Position numbers and translations under genes: made by a program. From Saccharopolyspora gloriosae (GTDB taxonomy: Bacteria > Actinomycetota > Actinomycetes > Mycobacteriales > Pseudonocardiaceae): DNA of 64,000 nt. Position 1 is the first letter of the stretch. Each line of letters begins with the position of its first letter. The stretch is taken from positions 1,861,501-1,925,500 of the forward strand of contig NZ_JACHIV010000001.1 of assembly GCF_014203325.1 (NCBI RefSeq), read 5' to 3'. The notes under the pieces are model-generated. The model saw nothing but the letters and a program-made list of their open reading frames with translations. It ran no database searches and had not been told where the DNA came from. Of the stretch, positions 55,065 to 63,723 are shown piece after piece.

Positions 55065-55753
55065 AACGGCCCCCGCATGCGCCGCCTGCCGCCCGGCCGG
55101 GGCCGGTGCGAGGAGAAGTCGTCGCCTTCGGCGCCGGTGTCCTCGTAGCGCAGGTGGCGCCGCTCGTCGACTTCGCCCTCCGACACCGCGGCGCGCGTGC
55201 CGAGGGAGACGCCTTCGGTCACCGGCGGGCCCACGAGCCGCAGGTCCCCGGCCAGCGGTGCGGTCACCCGCAGCGTGATCGAGGGCTTGAGCTCCCCGCC
55301 CAGGGCCGACCACACGTCGGTGGGCGAACGGCCTTCGGCGAGCTCCCCGCCGGTCTCCAACGACACCGACAATCCCAGCTCCGCGAGCGTTCCGGTACGC
55401 CACTGCGGATCCAGCGCCTCATGCCGGGCCAGGCCGCGCAAGACCTGCGCGAGCAGCCGGTGCTCGTCCTGCGGGCGGTTCGTCCACGCCGTGACCAGGT
55501 AGGCCAGCTGGAACCAGCGCGGCGGGTCGAACCGGCCGATGACGGTGCCCGCCTCGTCGAGCTTCTCGATCGAACCGCGCTGGCGTTGCGCCGAGTACTC
55601 CCGGATGTCGTAGAGGAACACGTTCACCGTCGGCGCGTTGCGCTTCGCCGCCCAGTCCGTGGTGGGCGGGTCGAAGGCGAGCTCCACGCCGGAACCGGGC
55701 ACGCCCTCCTCGGCCAGCAGCAGCCGCAGGCCCTCGTCCACTTCGTGGATCAT
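55061..55753 (-). CDS. CIS tail terminator, DUF4255 (Pvc16-like)
   Basis: 230 residues: IHEVDEGLRLLLAEEGVPGS is the typical start of DUF4255 proteins, and VNVFLYDIREYSAQRQRGSI follows. The homologue Afp16/Pvc16 caps the tube and sheath and sets the end of polymerisation. ATG 55753 is preferred, because GGAGG stands eight bases upstream; a GTG at 55762 is too close to it. It is coupled to the ATPase gene. Confidence 0.92.
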   Translation of the reverse strand: MIHEVDEGLRLLLAEEGVPGSGVELAFDPPTTDWAAKRNAPTVNVFLYDIREYSAQRQRGSIEKLDEAGTVIGRFDPPRWFQLAYLVTAWTNRPQDEHRLLAQVLRGLARHEALDPQWRTGTLAELGLSVSLETGGELAEGRSPTDVWSALGGELKPSITLRVTAPLAGDLRLVGPPVTEGVSLGTRAAVSEGEVDERRHLRYEDTGAEGDDFSSHRPRPGGRRRMRGPL

Positions 55754-55769
55754 CGCGGGCACCTCCGGA

Positions 55770-58700
55770 TCATCGGCGCCCCATCAGCGGCGGCGGGACG
55801 GTCGGGGCCACGACCAGGAACGGCCTGGGCGCGTCCACCGGGCTGAAACCCGGCCCCTCGGCGGTGATGGTGCGCGGGCCGAGCAGGTCCTTCGGCAGGA
55901 CCAGCAGCTGCGCGGCGAACCGGCCGTCGGCGCCGGGGAACGTGGGCGCGGCGGCCGCCGTGATGCCCGGCGTCCAGCGCAGCCGCACCGGCGCGCCCGG
56001 TGGGAAGTCGAAGCCGCGCACCGACGTCACGAAGCCCGGCTCACCGACCTCCGGGACCGCGACGATGCGCGGTTGCAGCACCCGGTACGGCGTGCGCGCC
56101 ACGTTGTCGGCCGGAGTGGTGTCGGTGCCGGTGGTGCGCAGCGTGCCGGTGATCGTCGTGTCCAGCGCGGCGTTCGGGGCGAGCCCGATGACCACCGGCC
56201 GTTCCGCGCCGGGCGGGAGGTCCGGCAGCAGGCACTGGGTGGCGCTGCACCCCGGCGGCAGCGCCGTCACCGGGATTCCCGGCGGGAGCGCCATGTCCAG
56301 CGTCAAGCCCGTCGCCGGGGACTCGCCGGTGTTACGCACGGTGAACCGCACGTCGGTGCGGCCTCCCACGTAGGACGGGTTCGGGTCGGCCCGCACCGCC
56401 ACGCCCGGCCCGGCCGGAGGCGGCGGCGGAGGTGGCGGCGGCGGTGGTTCCGGGCCGCGCACCGGGACGACGGTGGTGGCGGTGTTGTCGGCGGGCCTGC
56501 TGTCCCGCATCCGGCCGTGCGCCTCCCAGCTCAGCCGCCGGTCGCCGCCCTGCACTCCGACGACGGTCGCGGTGACCCGCACGGTCTGATCCGGTTGCAG
56601 CGTCCCGAGCGAGCAGCGCCCGCCGGAGCAGTCCCCGGTGCTGGAGTCCATCCCGGTCAACCGCACCCCGTCCGGCACGGTCAGCTCCACCTCCGCGCCG
56701 GGCGCGGCGGCGGGACCGTTGTTGGTGACCTGCGCGGTCACCCGTACCGAGTCGCCCTCGTCGATCTCGTTCGTGCGTTCCGGCGCGGTCACGCTCATGT
56801 CGACCGTGGCCTGCCAGGTGGCTTCCTTCTGGCGTCCCGGGAATCCTTGCGTCAGCGGGGTGATCCCACCCGTCTCCATGTCCACTATGGACAGATGTTC
56901 GGCGGCGTTCTCGTCCGCGCGCTCCGAGAACACCGCCTTGCTGCCGTCCGGCGACCAGCTGAGGTCGCGCGGCTGGTAGTGCTCCGGTGGTTCCTGGCCC
57001 TCCTCGACCTTGCCGGGGGTGTCGCGGCAGGTGTCCTCGTCGGCGGGCAGGACCACCTCGCACGATGCGCTGACGTCCTGCTCGGCGAGGTCGAGGCGGT
57101 AGAGGCCGTGCGGTTCCCGGTTGAACGCCATGCTCTGCCCGTCCGGTGAGAACGCGGCGCTGTCGTCGACCACCATCTCCGGGCACTGGCAGAGCGCCTC
57201 GGTGATGTTGCGCTGGTCACCGAGGCTCTGGGCGTCGGCGAACCAGATGTGGTTGTAGCGCTCGCCGGGCTCCTTGATCAGCTCGCCCCGGCTGAACGCG
57301 AGGGTCCCGCCGTCCGGAGAGAACAACGGCTGGGTGTCGTCCTGGGCGGGGTTCTGCGGAGCCAGTCGGCCGGTGACCTCGCCGGTCGCGACGTTCACGA
57401 CCACGATGCGGCTCTTGCCCCGGCTCTGATCGGTGGGCAGGCCGCCCGGCGAACGCCGTGCCACGGCGATCTCGCGCCCGTCCGGGGACCACGCCGCGTC
57501 GGTTTCCCAATCTCCGGGCTGACGATCGGCGATGTTCAGCAGCCGCCGGTTCGTCCCGTCCGAGTTCATCAGCTCGATCCGCTGCACCCGGTCGCCCGCG
57601 GGCCCGCTGAACACGCTCACCGCGATCGTCCCGCCGTCCGGCGAGTACGACTGCCGCTGGGTCCACGGGTCGTAGTCCGCACCCGGCTCGAACAGCTTGC
57701 TGGAGTCCTCCACCGCGAGCGGATCCTCGTGCAGCACGTCCACCCCGAGGCTGCGCGGATCGCTGCCGTCGGGCCGGATGTCCTGCAGCACCGCCACGTT
57801 CTCGCCCGCCGTCGGGCGCTCCACCAGCACCTCGCCGTCGGGCAGCTGCGCGGGCGAGGAGACGTCCCCGGGCTCGTCGATCAGCAGCACCGGCGTGCTC
57901 GTCGTCGGCGCGGTGGGGGCGTCGACCCGGTAGACCCAGGTGGTCTCCGACACGCCCACGCCGATCCGGTACCTGCTCAGGAACAGCAACGAATTCCCGT
58001 CCGGCCGCCACACCGGCCAACTGCTCGGCCACCCCGCCTGATCCCCGCCCAGCAGCGGGACGCCGACCGTCGGATGCGGCGGATGGTGGTGGTGGGAGGG
58101 AGCCGACAGCACCCGCACCTGCTGGTCCTCGGTGCCGTCGAGGTTCCCGTCCGCGTCCCACGTGTAGGCGATTCGGTCCTCGTCGACCGGGTTCCACGCG
58201 GGCTGCACCGCGCCCCCGGTCGGTTCCTCGGTGCGCAGGTGCGCGAACTTCCCGAACACGTGCCGGGTGTAGATCTGCCAGCTCTTGGTGGCATTGCTCG
58301 CGAACGCGAGCTTCCCGCCGTCCGGGGAGAACGTCGGCCACGTCTCGTCGACCGGCGAGAAGGTGAGCCGCAGCATCTTCTTCCCGTCGATCCGCACCAT
58401 CCACAGCTCCCGCTGCGGCCCCTTCTTCCCGTGCTCGGCGGAATCGAACACGACCCACCGCAGATCGGGCGACAACTTCGGATGTGCGGCATCGCGGCCG
58501 TGGGTGAGCCGGCGCACCGCCCCCGAAGCGTCCCGCAGGTACACCTGTGGCTTGGCCTCGTCGCGCAGGCTCGTGAACACCACCAGCCCGCCGCGCGCGT
58601 CCGGCTGCTGCGCGTAGTGGCCGTCGTCGAGGTACGGCTCGGACGGACGCTGCCCGTCGCCGGGCGCGGTGGCGAGACTGCGGTGCCCCGTACCGGAGAA

Positions 58701-58835
58701 CGCGATCCGTCCCTCGTCCGCCGGCGGCGCGGGTTCCTGCTGCGCGGTCGCCGTCGGGACCCCGATCAACCCGCACAGCACCACGAGCACCCCGGCCAAC
58801 GCGACCCCGGACCGTGTCGACCGGACCACCCTCAT
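55770..58835 (-). CDS. Secreted PD40/TolB-type beta-propeller protein in the CIS locus
   Basis: 1021 residues. A signal peptide (VALAGVLVVLCGLIGVPTAT, residues 10-29) leads to a propeller of at least eight PD40 repeats (FSPDGGKLAFAS, WRPDGNSLLFLS, YSPDGGTIAVS, WSPDGREIAVA, FSPDGGTLAFS, FSPDGQSMAFN, WSPDGSKAVFS). Two CARDB/DUF11-like Ig domains follow (VTNNGPAAAPGAEVELTVPD and FTVRNTGESPATGLTLDMAL), separated by a polyproline run, with an IPT-like end (PGFVTSVRGFDFPPGAPVRL). ATG 58835 has GGGGAGG nine bases upstream. As a secreted protein between tail genes its role is unclear; it may be a receptor, inhibitor or surface component. Confidence 0.85.
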   Translation of the reverse strand: MRVVRSTRSGVALAGVLVVLCGLIGVPTATAQQEPAPPADEGRIAFSGTGHRSLATAPGDGQRPSEPYLDDGHYAQQPDARGGLVVFTSLRDEAKPQVYLRDASGAVRRLTHGRDAAHPKLSPDLRWVVFDSAEHGKKGPQRELWMVRIDGKKMLRLTFSPVDETWPTFSPDGGKLAFASNATKSWQIYTRHVFGKFAHLRTEEPTGGAVQPAWNPVDEDRIAYTWDADGNLDGTEDQQVRVLSAPSHHHHPPHPTVGVPLLGGDQAGWPSSWPVWRPDGNSLLFLSRYRIGVGVSETTWVYRVDAPTAPTTSTPVLLIDEPGDVSSPAQLPDGEVLVERPTAGENVAVLQDIRPDGSDPRSLGVDVLHEDPLAVEDSSKLFEPGADYDPWTQRQSYSPDGGTIAVSVFSGPAGDRVQRIELMNSDGTNRRLLNIADRQPGDWETDAAWSPDGREIAVARRSPGGLPTDQSRGKSRIVVVNVATGEVTGRLAPQNPAQDDTQPLFSPDGGTLAFSRGELIKEPGERYNHIWFADAQSLGDQRNITEALCQCPEMVVDDSAAFSPDGQSMAFNREPHGLYRLDLAEQDVSASCEVVLPADEDTCRDTPGKVEEGQEPPEHYQPRDLSWSPDGSKAVFSERADENAAEHLSIVDMETGGITPLTQGFPGRQKEATWQATVDMSVTAPERTNEIDEGDSVRVTAQVTNNGPAAAPGAEVELTVPDGVRLTGMDSSTGDCSGGRCSLGTLQPDQTVRVTATVVGVQGGDRRLSWEAHGRMRDSRPADNTATTVVPVRGPEPPPPPPPPPPPAGPGVAVRADPNPSYVGGRTDVRFTVRNTGESPATGLTLDMALPPGIPVTALPPGCSATQCLLPDLPPGAERPVVIGLAPNAALDTTITGTLRTTGTDTTPADNVARTPYRVLQPRIVAVPEVGEPGFVTSVRGFDFPPGAPVRLRWTPGITAAAAPTFPGADGRFAAQLLVLPKDLLGPRTITAEGPGFSPVDAPRPFLVVAPTVPPPLMGRR

Positions 58836-58973
58836 CCACGACCTCCCCGCTCGCTCCCGGCCTGATCCTCGCGAGTGCGCGCGGTCGCGCAGAGGGCACG
58901 GCAGGCACCAACGCGGGAAACACCCCGGGGACTTTCGGGCAACGTCGGTCGGCTCGTTCTGCTCTGGGGTCGG

Positions 58974-59076
58974 GTGGCGGAACCTCAGTCGGTCTCTCGC
59001 TGCGGGGATCTTTTTCCCGAGTGGCTCCGCCACGAGGGAAAAAGCCGTCCTCGCGAGAGACCGACTGAGAACCCGC
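58974..59076. repeat. Dispersed variable-stem hairpin element, copy C
   Basis: Arms CTCAG-TCGGTCT-CTCGC and perfect complement; inner TTTTTCCC/GGGAAAAA with GTGGC-TCC-GCCAC. It lies beyond the 3' end of the LuxR gene, in the 405-bp gap before the PD40 gene. Companion hairpin at 59107-59124. Confidence 0.92.
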
Positions 59077-59240
59077 GGCGGTGCCGGTTGCCGAGGTGGT
59101 CGCTGCTCAGCGGCTTGCCGCTGACAGGACGAATACCGAGGGCGGTGTTCGCCTGGATCAACGCTGATCAGGGTGGGTTCTCAGCTGTATGTCGCTGGTG
59201 CGCGAATCGTGAGCGGCCCGCGGGGTTTCGGGAGGGGGCG

Positions 59241-59867
59241 TCAGATCAGTCCTTGGCGCATCACGTGGCCGACGGCGTGCGCTCGGTTGCGCAGTTGGAG
59301 GCGGGTGGTGACCTCGTGCAGGATGTTCTTCACCGTGCGCTCCGAGTAGGACATCTTCACCGCGATCTCCCCGGTGTCGAAGCCCTCCGAGATCAGCCGC
59401 AGCACCTCCACCTCCCGCGCGGTCAGCGTCGAGAGGTTGAACCCCTGCGCGTCGGCGGAATTGCGCTGCAACCTGCCCACGTGGTCGAGCAACCTGCTGA
59501 GCATGTCGCCCGGCAACATGCCCTCGCCGCGCACCAGCGCCGTGATGAGACCGAGGACCCGGTCCTGATCGGCCTCGGAACGCCGCAGCACCGCCGCCAC
59601 CCCGCACTCGATGGTGACGCGCAGCGCGTTCTGGCCGAACTCGCCGACGATGAGCCCGGTGCGGGTCGTCGACACCCGCTGCAACCGGCGCAGCAGCAGC
59701 ACCGCTTCCTCGTCGACCCGGTCCACCACGACCAGCGAGACCTGCGCCCGCTCCTGCTCGTCCGGTTTGAGCACGTCCACCTCCGGACGCGGGCGCAGCT
59801 GCGCGATGACCCCGGCCTGCAGCAGGGGATCGCCCGCATGCACCGAGACGGGCACTCTCGTCGTCAT
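59241..59867 (-). CDS. LuxR family regulator with degenerate receiver domain
   Basis: 208 residues: an N-terminal receiver-like domain (VHAGDPLLQAGVIAQLRPRP; LVVVDRVDEEAVLLLRRLQR) and a C-terminal GerE/LuxR helix-turn-helix (LSTLTAREVEVLRLISEGFD, then IAVKMSYSERTVKNILHEVT). The acidic pair and the conserved Lys of true receivers are altered, so ordinary phosphorylation by a histidine kinase is doubtful. No kinase is near. The gene lies within CIS block two and is a likely CIS regulator. ATG 59867 has GAGGAG upstream. Confidence 0.85.
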   Translation of the reverse strand: MTTRVPVSVHAGDPLLQAGVIAQLRPRPEVDVLKPDEQERAQVSLVVVDRVDEEAVLLLRRLQRVSTTRTGLIVGEFGQNALRVTIECGVAAVLRRSEADQDRVLGLITALVRGEGMLPGDMLSRLLDHVGRLQRNSADAQGFNLSTLTAREVEVLRLISEGFDTGEIAVKMSYSERTVKNILHEVTTRLQLRNRAHAVGHVMRQGLI

Positions 59868-60090
59868 CTCCGCACTCCTCACCTCGTAAGACTCCTGCGT
59901 AGCGGTTCGGGTGGCGCGACCTCGGCGGCTTCCTCGCCGACCGGGCGTAGGCCGAAGATCATCTGAACGGCGATACCGCGGGACGGGCGGTTCGGGGAAG
60001 CGCCGCGGCGTCGGCGGGGGCAGCCGCCTTGCCCGTCCGCTGCCCCCGAGTCCCTGCCGTCTGCCGCGCGGGGCACCTAGCTTTCCTCTG

Positions 60091-61410
60091 GTGAGCACTT
60101 CAGCGGAGTTGGAGAACACGACGGTCGTGGTCACCCCGGGCGGGGAAGCCACCACGACCCTGACCGTTCGCAACGGCACCGACATCGTGGAGGCCTACGA
60201 GTTCGAGGTCGTCGGAGACTGCGCACCGTGGACGACGGTGGAACCCGCGAGGCTCTCGCTGTACCCGGGCACCCAGGGGACCGTGACGGTCGTGCTGCGC
60301 CCGCCGCGGTCGGCGACCACGTACGCGGGGGAGACGCCGCTGGCGGTGCGGGTCCGTCCGGTGGAGCGCCCCGACCTGGTCGCGGTGCCCGAGATGACGG
60401 TGCGCATCGAACCGTTCCAGCAGCTGCGCGCCTGGCTCGCGCCGCAGCGTCGCCGCGCGTGGCGCTCCGGGCGCTTCCACGTCGTGCTGCACAACCAGGG
60501 CAACGCGCCGATCGCGGTACCGCTGACCGCGAGCGACCCCGCCGAGGAACTGCGCTTCCGGGTGGAATCGGACCGGCCCGCGCTCGAACCGGACGACCAG
60601 GTCGAGATCCGGTTGCGGGCGCGGGTGTCGAAGCTGATCTGGTTCGGCAGGCCGACCCCGAAACCGTTCCTGGTCACCGCTTCCCCGGTGAGCACCTTCG
60701 TCGTGGAACCGGTGCACGCGGGCGCCCCGACCGAGACGCTGGAACTCGACGAACGCCCCGAGCAGCTCGACGGCGAACTGCTCCAGCTCCCGATCCTGCC
60801 GCGGTGGCTGCTCGCCCTGCTGGCGTTGCTGCTGGCGCTGCTGCTGTGGTGGTACTTCCTGGTCCTGCCGAGCGTGGAGAGCGCCGCGAAGGAGGCGGCG
60901 GCGAATCGGGCGCGGCAGATGGCGGCCAACGGTGAGCTCGTGCCACCGCCGGCGCCGCAACCCGAACCTCCGGCGGCGCAACCGCCCGCCCCACCACCGG
61001 AGAAACAGCCTGGCGAAGATGCCGGTCCCGGGCTGAACACGGCTCCGAATGGCGGACAGTTCTCGCAGACCATTCGGGTAGTCACGAATGGCGGAGGCAG
61101 TGCATCGGACGTGTATCGGGTGCCGGAAGGCAAGGTGCTGTTCATCACCGACCTGGTGCTGTCGAACTTCCAGGGCGATGAAGGCGTGCTCACCATTTAC
61201 TTCGGAGAAAGCCAGTTGACCACGATCGCGTTGGAGACCTTCCGCAACCAGGACTACCACTGGGTCACGCCCATCGCGGTTCCGGCCGAAGCGCGGGTGA
61301 GCGGCGTCGTGAACTGCGCACGACCCGGAACGCCGCCTTCGGGGCAGCAGGCGGCCCGATGCGTGGAGGTGCTCAACGTCAGCGGTGTGCTGCGTGATGC
61401 ACCGCGTTGA
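60091..61410 (+). CDS. CIS-associated single-pass membrane protein with Ig-like N-terminus
   Basis: 439 residues. Two beta-rich modules (about 10-95 and 110-200; VTPGGEATTTLTVRNGTDIV, FHVVLHNQGNAPIAVPLTAS) stand before one membrane helix (LLALLALLLALLLWWYFLVL, about 240-262) and a Pro-rich linker, then a C-terminal beta domain (DVYRVPEGKVLFITDLVLSN). This composition recurs as a hypothetical protein in actinomycete CIS loci. No signal peptide is visible, so the N-terminus is probably cytosolic. Start GTG 60091 is tentative. It may be a second membrane anchor or receptor. Confidence 0.7.
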   Translation: MSTSAELENTTVVVTPGGEATTTLTVRNGTDIVEAYEFEVVGDCAPWTTVEPARLSLYPGTQGTVTVVLRPPRSATTYAGETPLAVRVRPVERPDLVAVPEMTVRIEPFQQLRAWLAPQRRRAWRSGRFHVVLHNQGNAPIAVPLTASDPAEELRFRVESDRPALEPDDQVEIRLRARVSKLIWFGRPTPKPFLVTASPVSTFVVEPVHAGAPTETLELDERPEQLDGELLQLPILPRWLLALLALLLALLLWWYFLVLPSVESAAKEAAANRARQMAANGELVPPPAPQPEPPAAQPPAPPPEKQPGEDAGPGLNTAPNGGQFSQTIRVVTNGGGSASDVYRVPEGKVLFITDLVLSNFQGDEGVLTIYFGESQLTTIALETFRNQDYHWVTPIAVPAEARVSGVVNCARPGTPPSGQQAARCVEVLNVSGVLRDAPR

Positions 61411-61898
61411 CCTGCGTCTCCGGTGCCGCGCGGGAGGTGGCGATCCGAGTGCGCGTGATCGTCGTCCGCCCGCGTTCCGGTGACCCGCCATGCGCGTTCT
61501 CCCCGATTCTTCCCGCTCGCCGCCCGACCCGGCGCCCCACCGCCAGCGAATCACGGAAAGGCGAACCCGGCCAGGAAGATCCGCAGGAAGAAAGGGCACT
61601 CTTTTCTGCCGGTCCTCGTCGAGTGGATCGGCTGAAAGAGTGGTGTTCCTCTGCCATTCGGGTGCATCCATTCCTGCTCGCGGAATGGCTGCTCGTGCAC
61701 TGCCGGTGCCGATGAAACAGTATCTTCGTCCGAGCTGCGGGAGCCGCCATTGTGCCGGGTCGCGCGGCGCCGGATAATGGCCCCGGCATTGTCGAGGATC
61801 AGGGGGAACATCGGTACCGCAGCGCAGCGGCCGACATTCCGGGCGCGGCACGTCGGCGCGAGCGGATCGTTCCGCCGCTGCGGAAGAGTGGTGGGCAC
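61411..61898. other. 488-bp intergenic region
   Basis: No gene supported; small open frames here have no SD or family match. It should contain the promoter of the XRE/NB-ARC gene. Confidence 0.4.
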
Positions 61899-63317
61899 AT
61901 GGCGAAGGTCGAACCCGGCGGTTCACCTCCGCACCTCGGCTTCGGCTCCGTGCTCCGGCGCCGCAGGGCGAGAGCCGGGCTGACCCAGGAGGAACTCGCC
62001 CGGCGCACCGGCATCAGCACTCGCGCCATCGGCGACATGGAACGCGGCCGGGTGACCCGTCCGCAGACCCGCACGTTGCGCGCGCTCGCCGCCGCGCTCG
62101 CCACCGACGAGGCGGAACTGCGGAACCCGTTGCCGGGCAACGGGAACGACCCCGACCGAGCGGAGACCGGGTGGTGGGGCGGGCTGCTGTGCGAACCGCC
62201 GCCGGAGATCGCCGACCTCGCCGGTCGGGAGCAGGAGACCGCCACGCTGCTGGCGGTGCTCGACGACCAGCGCAGCGCGCGCAGCGCCCCCGTCGTCGCC
62301 GTGACCGGCGCCCCAGGAGTGGGAAAGTCGACCTTCCTGGTGCACTCCGGGCACCGGCTCGCCGGACGCTTCCCCGACGGCTGCTTCTTCCTGTCGATGC
62401 GCCGCGACGGGCGGCGGTCACCGGGGCACGCGCTGGGCACCGTGCTGCGCGCGCTGGGCGTCGCCGCCGATCGGCTCCCGGCCGGCGCGGACGCGCGGTC
62501 CAGCCTGTACCGGTCGTTGCTGCGCGACCGGAAGGTGCTGCTGCTGCTCGACGACGTCGTCGACGAGGCCCAAGTGCGCCCGCTGCTGCCCAGCAATCCC
62601 GACTGCCTGGTGCTGCTCGCGGGCACCCGCGGGCTGGCCGGACTGGAGTCCGTCTTCCGGATTCCGCTGGACGTCCTCACCCCGGCGCACTCGGTTCGGC
62701 TGCTGGCCGGGATCGTCGGCACCGAGCGAATCCGCCGCGAACCGTCGGCGAGCCTGGCGCTCGCCGACCTCTGCGGACATCTGCCGCTGGCACTGCGCAT
62801 CGCGGGCAACCGGCTCGCCGGGCGACCCCGCTGGCGAGTCGCGGACCTGCTTCGGCTGCTGGGGGACGGGAGGCGCCGGCTCACCGCGCTCACCGCGGGC
62901 GACCTCGCGGTGCGGACCGCGTTCGAGGCGTCCTACCGGGAGTGCGGGGAGCTCGCCCGAGCCCTGTTCCGGCGGCTGGCGCTGGCCGAGGAACCGGACA
63001 TCACGGTGCGCCGGGCGGCGGTGCTGGCCGAGGTCGACGTGGACTCCGCCGAACGTGGCCTGGAGGAACTGGTGGACGTCGGGCTGCTGGAGAGCGCGGC
63101 GGGCACCGGTCGCTACGTGCTGCGCGAACTGCTGCGGTTGTACGCCGAGGAACGGCTCGGCGCGGAGGAACCCGGCGGGGAACCCGCGTGCACCGCCCGC
63201 CCCCGCTCGCTCCCCGCGCTCCGCACGCCGCGCCCGCCGCAGCCCGTCCAATGCCCGGCCACCGAACCCCCGGTACTGAACACCCTCGACACCGACGAAA
63301 GCGTCTTCTCGGAATAG
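61899..63317 (+). CDS. XRE - NB-ARC (STAND-type) regulator
   Basis: 472 residues: helix-turn-helix (LRRRRARAGLTQEELARRTG, about 18-70), NB-ARC ATPase (about 110-400) with P-loop GAPGVGKST, Walker B VLLLLDDVV and GxP motif GHLPLALRIAGNRLAG, and a short winged-helix tail. It lacks the BTAD and TPR repeats of AfsR-type proteins, so the sensor part is reduced. A ligand-gated switch controlling transcription is likely; target unknown, CIS block two is next to it. ATG 61899 has only a weak GTGG SD. Confidence 0.85.
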   Translation: MAKVEPGGSPPHLGFGSVLRRRRARAGLTQEELARRTGISTRAIGDMERGRVTRPQTRTLRALAAALATDEAELRNPLPGNGNDPDRAETGWWGGLLCEPPPEIADLAGREQETATLLAVLDDQRSARSAPVVAVTGAPGVGKSTFLVHSGHRLAGRFPDGCFFLSMRRDGRRSPGHALGTVLRALGVAADRLPAGADARSSLYRSLLRDRKVLLLLDDVVDEAQVRPLLPSNPDCLVLLAGTRGLAGLESVFRIPLDVLTPAHSVRLLAGIVGTERIRREPSASLALADLCGHLPLALRIAGNRLAGRPRWRVADLLRLLGDGRRRLTALTAGDLAVRTAFEASYRECGELARALFRRLALAEEPDITVRRAAVLAEVDVDSAERGLEELVDVGLLESAAGTGRYVLRELLRLYAEERLGAEEPGGEPACTARPRSLPALRTPRPPQPVQCPATEPPVLNTLDTDESVFSE

Positions 63318-63347
63318 ACCCGTCGTCGCGGTCTGCATAGGGGGCGG

Positions 63348-63448
63348 GTGGCGGAACCTCAGTTGCTTCCTCGCTGCGGGATCTTTTTCCCGAGTGGCCC
63401 CGCCACGAGGGAAAAGCCGTCCTCGCGAGGAAGCAACTGAGAACCCGC
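63348..63448. repeat. Dispersed variable-stem hairpin element, copy D
   Basis: Arms CTCAG-TTGCTTC-CTCGC and perfect complement; the inner hairpin has a GTGGC-CCC-GCCAC loop and one base less in the A tract. It lies after the NB-ARC gene. Companion hairpin at 63479-63497; a further piece CCGCTGAGAACTCGTGG at 63522-63538 resembles the right end of the element. Confidence 0.9.
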
Positions 63449-63723
63449 GGGTGGTCGATCTGCGTGCTGGGTCGCTGCTCAGCGGCTTCGCCGCTGACAA
63501 GACACCGAAGCGAGAACGGGGGCCGCTGAGAACTCGTGGTTGTCGGCCGGCTCTAGCTGGGCAGTGCTCTGGGAAGTCGGCGCGGGTGCGGAAACGATCA
63601 AGGATGCTGTTCGTCCGGTACCGCGAGTTGAACGGTGGGCAGTGGGGGTCCGGCGCCTTCTCATGTCGGGTTCGGGGGTGGTCGCTGGTCAGGTGACAGG
63701 GGTGTGGGCCACGATGTTGCCCC

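Noticed and set aside
58836-59033. N-terminal extension of the PD40 protein
   Set aside because: It would translate across hairpin copy C and precede the signal peptide; the ATG at 58835 with SD is preferred.
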